A stretch of 64,000 nt of DNA from Achromobacter sp. AONIH1 (GTDB lineage: Bacteria; Pseudomonadota; Gammaproteobacteria; Burkholderiales; Burkholderiaceae_B), in contig NZ_CP026124.1 of NCBI RefSeq assembly GCF_002902905.1, positions 5,394,001-5,458,000 of the forward strand, read 5' to 3'. This document shows, in pieces, positions 58,830 to 64,000 of this stretch (the stretch's first letter is position 1; each line of letters opens with the position of its first letter). The position numbers were made by a program, and so were the translations under genes. The notes under the pieces are model-generated. The model was not told where the DNA came from and did no database searches. It was given only the letters and a program-made list of their open reading frames with translations.

Positions 58830-60779
58830 GTGCAGTCCTCATGGATGCGCCCGCGCGGCCCAAAGGTCCGCGCCTCCAGCGCCTGGGCCGCCCGCGCGGC
58901 CGGCGTGGCGTTGATGCTGGCGGCAGCGTCAGCGGCAGCCGCCGCTGACGCCAACGATGCCCGGATATTGATGCAGCCCGAACCCGGCGCCGCCTACGTC
59001 CACGGCCGCTACTACCTGATCCCGCAACCCTACGCCACGGTCAAGCGCGATATCGAACAGGGCTTCGCCGCCACGGCCGCGCTGCGCGGATTCCAGCCGC
59101 GCGACGACACCGCGCCCCTGTCGGGCATGGAGTTCTACTGGGTGCAGGTCGGCGCCCGCCATCTCCCGGCGCTGCGCCAGGCCCTGGCCGCCCAGGCCGG
59201 CGCGCAGGCGGCGTCCGTGCTGGACCAGGCGCTCAAGACCGGCGCGATCACGCGCGAGGAGAACACCGCCTTCCGCGACGCGATTGCATCGCAACAGGAC
59301 TACGCCGACGACACGCTCAAGTCCGTCCCGTTCGTGGCACAACCCATCGCGCGCTGGTCGTTCCAGCGCACGCAGGGTAAATCGCGCGCGCAGCAGATCG
59401 ACTACGGCACGGTCATGGACCTCTCGTCGCTGGTGGACACGCCGCCGCTGACCCTGGTCTGGTACGGCGGCACCGCCGCCACCGTCACGCGGCAGTTCAA
59501 GCTGATGAGCTGCATGGTCGGCGTGACCTGCTTCCCGGATCCGCACATCGAGCGCGACACCCACGCCGCCGAACACCTGGACCCGGCGCTGGAGCGCTAT
59601 CTGGACGCACTGGCCTCGCGCATGCAGGCCCTGCCTCCGGCCAGCGCCGGCCACATCATGCAGGCCTATTTCGACGCCTACGCGCACGGCAGGCCCCTGC
59701 CGGCCTCGTCGACCCTCCAGGCTTCCGCCTTGACGCCGACCAGCCTGCCCGGCATCGCCCTGCCCGCCGACGAGGCCGAGCTGCGCCGCTACGACAACGC
59801 CGACTGGCGTCTGCTCGCCCTGCCTGACGGCAGCCTGCTGGCCTCCGGCGCCGCGACGCATCGCTATGTGACGCAAGGCGATGGCGTACAGCGGCAGGCC
59901 GTCAGCGGATTGAACGGCGCGCGCGGCCTGAAAATCGCTCCGGACGGTCAGGTCTGGAGCCTGTCCACGGACGAGCACGGCGCGCCCCGCCTGCAGGCCT
60001 GGCGGCCTGGCGGCAAGCCGGTAGCCTACGCGCCCGCCCCCGGCATGCAAACCTGGCGCGTCAGCAACTGGACCATACGCGCCGGCGGCGGCGTCGCCCT
60101 GCGCCTGGATGACCAGCTATACACGCTGACGCCGCAAGGCCCCTGGAGCCAGCACACCTGGGACGCGAAGCCGCGCAGCGCCGCCAGCGATGCGGTGGAA
60201 CACGCCCTGCCCTGGATCCACAGCCCGGCCATCCATTTCGGCGATGGCCTGTTCTGGGCCGCCGATCGCGACGGCTACGGCATCGACCCGGACACGGCCC
60301 GCGTCAGCCGCAGCATCAAGACCTCGACCGGCAAGCTCTTCTTCGGCAGCCATGCCGGCGGCTGGGCGCTGGCGCCCGCGACCGATGCCGAAGGCGCCCA
60401 GATATTCCGCATCATCGATCCGGCCAGCGGCCTGCCCCGCTTCGATCTGGCCACGCCCGCCGCGAACTACACGTCCAGCGTGGCGCGCAGCGCGCACGGC
60501 CGCCTGCTGGCGATCAGCGGCGGCGAATCGGCGGTGACGGTAATCGACATGAAAAGCGGACAGATCGCGCTCAACCTGCGCGTGTCCGACAGCCATGCCG
60601 TCAGCGCCATGGCTTTCTCATGGAACGGCGACAAGCTGTGGATCCATGCCCGCGCCCAAGGCAACGGCCCGCCCAGCGAACTCACCACCTGGGACGTGCC
60701 CGCCGGCCTGATCGACGGCGCCGAAGGCAGGAATATTCCGGACCAGCTGCGTTGCGGCTATTCGATGGAATGCAAGTGA
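58830..60779 (+). CDS. Large secreted protein with propeller-like C-terminal half
   Basis: This 649-residue protein has a signal peptide (AARAAGVALMLAAASAAAAA) and no later membrane segment. I chose a GTG start at 58830 because GGAG lies 7 bases upstream. The N-terminal half has two late cysteines (SCMVGVTCFPD). The C-terminal half shows repeated WD/YVTN-like strands such as GLKIAPDGQVWSLSTDEHG, GRLLAISGGESAVTVIDM and SAMAFSWNGDKLWIHA, consistent with a beta-propeller. I do not recognise the family. Confidence 0.75.
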   Translation: MQSSWMRPRGPKVRASSAWAARAAGVALMLAAASAAAAADANDARILMQPEPGAAYVHGRYYLIPQPYATVKRDIEQGFAATAALRGFQPRDDTAPLSGMEFYWVQVGARHLPALRQALAAQAGAQAASVLDQALKTGAITREENTAFRDAIASQQDYADDTLKSVPFVAQPIARWSFQRTQGKSRAQQIDYGTVMDLSSLVDTPPLTLVWYGGTAATVTRQFKLMSCMVGVTCFPDPHIERDTHAAEHLDPALERYLDALASRMQALPPASAGHIMQAYFDAYAHGRPLPASSTLQASALTPTSLPGIALPADEAELRRYDNADWRLLALPDGSLLASGAATHRYVTQGDGVQRQAVSGLNGARGLKIAPDGQVWSLSTDEHGAPRLQAWRPGGKPVAYAPAPGMQTWRVSNWTIRAGGGVALRLDDQLYTLTPQGPWSQHTWDAKPRSAASDAVEHALPWIHSPAIHFGDGLFWAADRDGYGIDPDTARVSRSIKTSTGKLFFGSHAGGWALAPATDAEGAQIFRIIDPASGLPRFDLATPAANYTSSVARSAHGRLLAISGGESAVTVIDMKSGQIALNLRVSDSHAVSAMAFSWNGDKLWIHARAQGNGPPSELTTWDVPAGLIDGAEGRNIPDQLRCGYSMECK

Positions 60780-60801
60780 CCGATATCGACTCGGCCCGTC
60801 G

Positions 60802-61125
60802 CTACACGGCATGCCGGGTCGCGCGGATCCGCACGGTCAATTCCGGACGATCCGGAATGTCGCCCGCGATGTCGATGCGGTCGCCGTGCAGCATGCCGAC
60901 GATCCTCAGCCGGTAATCGGTCAGCCCGGGCAGGATCGGCGGCAGCGCCTGGTTGACCTGTCGGATGTGCAGCTGGCCGATGACATTCTCGCCGGTCGCG
61001 CTCAGCATGCCCGTGCAGATGAAGCCGGCGTTGCCGCCCAACGCCCGGCCCTCGTTCACCACGATGACGCCACTGCGTTCCGTGCCTTCTATGCTCCATT
61101 GAAGCAGCCAGAGTCCATCGATCAT
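60802..61125 (-). CDS. GrlR-like small protein
   Basis: This 107-residue protein begins MIDGLWLLQWSIEGTERSGVIVVNEGRALGGNAGFICTG, the form of the GrlR family (a lipocalin-like fold; GrlR represses type III secretion genes in enteropathogenic E. coli). GGGAG lies 8 bases before the ATG at 61125. It converges with the secreted-protein gene. A regulatory role is only suggested by the family. Confidence 0.72.
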   Translation of the reverse strand: MIDGLWLLQWSIEGTERSGVIVVNEGRALGGNAGFICTGMLSATGENVIGQLHIRQVNQALPPILPGLTDYRLRIVGMLHGDRIDIAGDIPDRPELTVRIRATRHAV

Positions 61126-61208
61126 GGCGCATCTCCCGTGGTGGTTGCGTTCGACAATACGGCTCGGCATTGCAACACTCTTGCAAACGGGTGATGACAA
61201 TGGACGCC

Positions 61209-61222
61209 GTCTCACGCGAGAC
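61209..61222. promoter_or_regulatory. Inverted repeat upstream of the GrlR-like gene
   Basis: GTCTC-ACGC-GAGAC lies about 85 bases before the GrlR-like start in a 203-base gap. It may be an operator; the binding protein is unknown. Confidence 0.35.
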
Positions 61223-61328
61223 AACGGCGCTGGAATCACGGTAGCAGCGAAACCTTACGCGAAGCTAAGCGGCACGCGAACGAGGGCCGAATCAAGATAG
61301 CCGGCGGCGCCATGCCAGGGAGCCTGTT

Positions 61329-61982
61329 CTATGCATCCATGGCCGCGACGGACAGGGACACTTGCTGCCCGGTATTGAGCGCCGGCGCCCGGACGAACGG
61401 TAGCGCCACCGCCCTCAGCTCGGGCGACATCTCGTCGGCGAAGTCCAGCGCATTGATGGTGGTCTCCATATCCAACCGATCATCGGGGCGCAGCCGGGCC
61501 AGATGATCGAGCGTCGCGGGACGCAGCGCCAGCAGCGACCGCCCCTGCCCAGTCCATGTATCCGCCAGCGCCTGCAAGCGCTCAAGCGCCAGACGCTGGC
61601 GCGGCGTCGGCGCGAGGTCCAAGGGATGATCGGCCGTCTGCTGTTCCGTCAGGGCGCTATACAACTCGGCGATCCGGTCGTTCCACCGCGCTTTCATGAC
61701 CAGGCCGAGCGGATCTTCCTCCAGCGGATAACCGTAAGCAACGTTGTTGACCACAGTGAACAGCCGCGGCTGCGGGACAACCACGGCCTTGAGAGCGAAA
61801 GACAGCGAACGGATCGCCACGCTGCAGCGCTCGCGCAAACGTGACGGCGCACGCGGCGGCGTTCTATCGCCTTGGCCCGCCGCGGCGATGTTGGCGTTGC
61901 CGAGCTTGCCCAGCGGCGCCCGCGATTTGCGCGCCGCGTTCAGCAGCAGCTTGGCATTGCGATAGTTCTGCACGATGGACAT
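61329..61982 (-). CDS. Hypothetical protein, possible effector
   Basis: This 217-residue protein has a good ribosome-binding site (GGAGGTTGCAAG before the ATG at 61982). It starts MSIVQNYRNAKLLLNAARKSRAPLGKLG and is basic at the N-terminus. No signal peptide, membrane segment or known domain is seen. It sits between the GrlR-like and LRR-like genes with less biased codon use than the rest of the window. I do not recognise it. Confidence 0.75.
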   Translation of the reverse strand: MSIVQNYRNAKLLLNAARKSRAPLGKLGNANIAAAGQGDRTPPRAPSRLRERCSVAIRSLSFALKAVVVPQPRLFTVVNNVAYGYPLEEDPLGLVMKARWNDRIAELYSALTEQQTADHPLDLAPTPRQRLALERLQALADTWTGQGRSLLALRPATLDHLARLRPDDRLDMETTINALDFADEMSPELRAVALPFVRAPALNTGQQVSLSVAAMDA

Positions 61983-62092
61983 CTTGCAACCTCCAGACCG
62001 ATGATCGGTCAGGAGCTTAGTGACGCCCGCGATCGCGGGCGTTCCGTCCATTGGGCGCGGGCGCATCCTGCCGCTGCGTCACACTGGACGCA

Positions 62093-63676
62093 TCAGGGGG
62101 CAGTATTTGCACGCAATGGCTGCGCATATCTCGACAGATCGCCAGGCAGACCCACGAACTCGCATTCCGGCAGCTGCGCTCGCAATACCGCCACCGTCGC
62201 GTCGTTCATCCTGGACCAGGCGAGTTCCAGCGCCTTGATCTTGCCAAAGATCTGATGATCCGCCCATTGCTGCATCTGGCCGACCTGAGGAGGAAGAATT
62301 GGAAAATTCGGCGCTCGCAAAGTGTCAAGCCTGGGCAGCGTATCAAGCATGTCGAGCGTCGCCTTGGGAACCTCCGCGTCGAGCCATGTCACCGCCGACA
62401 AGTGCTTGTTGTTATCAAGACGCATGCCGTCGGGAACCGTCTGCGGGGCCATGAAACCCTCCCCGCAAGTAAAAGACCGGAGCCGGGGAAAATGCCGTTC
62501 CAACGAGGGAAGCAGGTACGCACGGTCGATGGTGCCGCCATCGAATTCCTCGACGCCAGTCATGACGCCCAGCTTCCCCATGAGCAGATCGATGGGCGCC
62601 GCATAGCTGCCCCTGAACTTCAGTTCCAGTCTCTTGAGGTTGCGCAGCGCCCCAACGGCAGTCAGGTCGCTGTCGTCGTCAAAATGCTCGATGACCAGCG
62701 TGTCCAGCGCGGGGCAGCATCTCAGCAGCGAACTTGGCAAGCCGCCGGGGACGCGCTCGCCGGGCACCACCAGCTTCCTCAGCGTCTCGAACCCCTGACC
62801 TTCGGCCTGCTCGAATCGAAGCCCCCGATCCAGGAACTCCTGTGCCGCGTCAAGGTAGGCTACGCAGTGCGGCAATACCAGCGTGTCCAGGGAAACCGAT
62901 CTCTTCTTGAGGTCGGAAAGCATCTCCCAGAAATAGCGCGATTGTTGATTCTGCGCGGTGGGACGATAAGACGCATGCGCCAGATCGATATGCCTGACCC
63001 AATCGGGCAGCTTTCTCAGGCCGGCCGCCGGCAAGGTCACATCTGCCCGCAGGACCGTCGATCCTGAGTACTGGATAAAGCCCTTCTTCTGCAAACGAAT
63101 CAAGCGCGACAAATCATCGTTGTCGATCGCATGGTGGAGTTCGACGAACGGATGAACGATTTTCCGCGTGGCTTTGCTCACAAGCCCCAGGGCCTCGCTC
63201 ATCCTCATATAGTCATCCGTGTCATCAATGCGCTTGCTCTGCTCCAGCGCGAAACGAAAGATGGCCTGTTGCACAGCCAATCTTGGCAGACTCTCGCCAT
63301 CGGCAAAATCGCGTTTGCCGGTTTGATTGGCGAGCGCAGCGTTGAGGATCTCCGGCTTGGCCTTTGGTTTTGCCGTCGGTTTGGACGCCGGTTTGAACTC
63401 CGGCTTGAGCGCCGGTTTCAGCGCCGTTTTTGGCGTTGGTTTGGCGATCGACTCCGCCGCCTGCCTGGTCGCCAAATTGATCGGCGCGGGCGCCGGCGAT
63501 GGCTTGAACGCCCCGACATCAGGCTTGGGCTTGAAGCGCGGGACTACGACAGGTTTTGGATCGTCAAGCGGCGTGACCGAAAGCGTGGTTGAAGGCGATG
63601 GCTTGCCATTTCCGTCCTCCCGTTCGCGGGGCGGAATACGGTTGATACCAGGCTGCTCATAGACCTTGTCAACCAT
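62093..63676 (-). CDS. Protein with Lys-Pro repeats and LRR-like C-terminal domain
   Basis: This 527-residue protein has a Pro/Lys-rich N-terminal region (40-110) with a run of xKPx repeats (about 79-108, e.g. ALKPALKPEFKPASKP). A helical segment follows, then a C-terminal region of LRR-like strands such as LDTLVIEHF, LKRLELKF and LDTLRAPNF. There is no signal peptide. GGGAG lies 8 bases before the ATG at 63676. The composition recalls type III effectors and LRR virulence proteins, but this is unproven. Codon use is less GC-biased than elsewhere, suggesting transfer. Confidence 0.75.
   Translation of the reverse strand: MVDKVYEQPGINRIPPREREDGNGKPSPSTTLSVTPLDDPKPVVVPRFKPKPDVGAFKPSPAPAPINLATRQAAESIAKPTPKTALKPALKPEFKPASKPTAKPKAKPEILNAALANQTGKRDFADGESLPRLAVQQAIFRFALEQSKRIDDTDDYMRMSEALGLVSKATRKIVHPFVELHHAIDNDDLSRLIRLQKKGFIQYSGSTVLRADVTLPAAGLRKLPDWVRHIDLAHASYRPTAQNQQSRYFWEMLSDLKKRSVSLDTLVLPHCVAYLDAAQEFLDRGLRFEQAEGQGFETLRKLVVPGERVPGGLPSSLLRCCPALDTLVIEHFDDDSDLTAVGALRNLKRLELKFRGSYAAPIDLLMGKLGVMTGVEEFDGGTIDRAYLLPSLERHFPRLRSFTCGEGFMAPQTVPDGMRLDNNKHLSAVTWLDAEVPKATLDMLDTLPRLDTLRAPNFPILPPQVGQMQQWADHQIFGKIKALELAWSRMNDATVAVLRAQLPECEFVGLPGDLSRYAQPLRANTAP
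63354..63449. repeat. 12-bp tandem repeat encoding the Lys-Pro repeats
   Basis: Eight 12-base units of the form GGYTTGNNCGCC follow one another inside the LRR-like protein gene. The period equals four codons and gives the KP repeats on the minus strand. Units differ at a few positions. Confidence 0.85.
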
Positions 63677-63841
63677 GGCGCCACTCCCTCTGCAATTGAG
63701 AACAGCCGGTGGGTGACGCCCGTCGTCATGTTGGTTCCAGCCTGACGCGATGGTCCCGCGCCCGCACGAAACAGAAGGCAATGCCGATTTCGGCTGCCCC
63801 GGCTTCAAGACTGCCCAAACCTGGCCGGACCCACGCAAAGG

Positions 63842-63873
63842 AAAAGGGCGCCCCGTGCCTGGAGCGCCCTTTT
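63842..63873. terminator. Bidirectional-type intrinsic terminator
   Basis: AAAAGGGCGC (63842-63851) and GCGCCCTTTT (63864-63873) form a 10-bp stem with a 12-base loop. A-runs and T-runs on both sides allow use in either direction. It lies 24 bases past the stop of the minus-strand gene at the right edge. Confidence 0.8.
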
Positions 63874-63896
63874 CAACGGCGATCCGCCGTTCCCAC

Positions 63897-64000
63897 TCAA
63901 CAATTTCCCTTCTTTGCCTGCCCCGGCGGACAGAACCCGCCGCCACCGCCGCCGCCGCCGCGATGCGGGTCAACGATCACCGCGCCATCGGGGGTGTACA
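63897..64000 (-). CDS. C-terminus of a Gly-rich protein (start off window)
   Basis: The reverse strand encodes YTPDGAVIVDPHR, a run of glycines and FCPPGQAKKGNC before a TGA at 63897-63899. The CPPGQAKKG(N)C ending occurs on small secreted proteins of Burkholderiales; I recognise the motif but not the protein. The 5' part is outside the window. A terminator follows. Confidence 0.7.
   Translation of the reverse strand, partial: YTPDGAVIVDPHRGGGGGGGGFCPPGQAKKGNC

Noticed and set aside
63354..63449. Tandem repeats considered as a CRISPR array
   Set aside because: Units are 12 bases with no spacers and lie in frame inside a coding gene.

Overview
The window is a 64 kb stretch of GC-rich, densely packed chromosome from a betaproteobacterium, most likely Alcaligenaceae (Bordetella/Achromobacter type). 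The reasons are the strong third-position G/C bias, the many solute-binding-protein transporters, the Btr/Fnr-like regulator, and the mix of GntR, LysR and LacI-controlled catabolic operons. The assignment is inference; no rRNA or marker gene is present. I saw no tRNA, rRNA, IS element, prophage or CRISPR array.

Layout. 0-2.9 kb: a split homologue of the two halves of plant Tm-1 (a PEP-hydrolase-like TIM barrel and a UPF0261 protein) with a divergent TetR regulator. 3.0-4.7 kb: a PHP-domain lipoprotein. 4.7-16 kb (cluster A): a leftward operon (GntR regulator, HDAC-like deacetylase, APH-fold kinase, AGXT2L-like PLP enzyme) divergent from a rightward operon (class II aldolase, a Dpp-type ABC importer, a 2-hydroxyacid dehydrogenase), with a perfect palindrome between them. 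16-35 kb: mostly housekeeping and mixed genes (SQR-like flavoprotein with DUF1641, clpB with a sigma32-type promoter, gamma-glutamylcyclotransferase, Fnr, secreted hydrolase, MHS transporter, ferredoxin, Nudix, quinone reductase/LysR, Hsp70-like, rfbD, response regulator, hemN, GT39).

35-50 kb (cluster B): a FadR-type regulator, TPP enzyme, N-carbamoylase-type and ArgE-type M20 hydrolases and an aldehyde dehydrogenase. These are followed by a second Dpp-type importer, a cupin, a second HDAC-like deacetylase and a DMT exporter. A sigma54-type promoter lies in front of the transporter. 50-56 kb: a LacI regulator divergent from a TRAP transporter and an IlvD/Edd dehydratase, apparently for sugar acids. 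56-61 kb: DUF454, a diguanylate cyclase, Nudix and a secreted propeller-like protein. 60.8-64 kb: a leftward set with less biased codon use: a GrlR-like protein, an unknown protein, a protein with Lys-Pro repeats and LRR-like segments, and the C-terminus of a Gly-rich protein.

The most interesting system is cluster A. Import, deacylation, phosphorylation and phospho-lyase elimination could together form a route for an N-acylated amino alcohol such as an acylated hydroxylysine or ethanolamine. Cluster B repeats the importer plus deacetylase theme with oxidative and amide-hydrolysing enzymes. Both substrates are inferred from family membership and gene order only.
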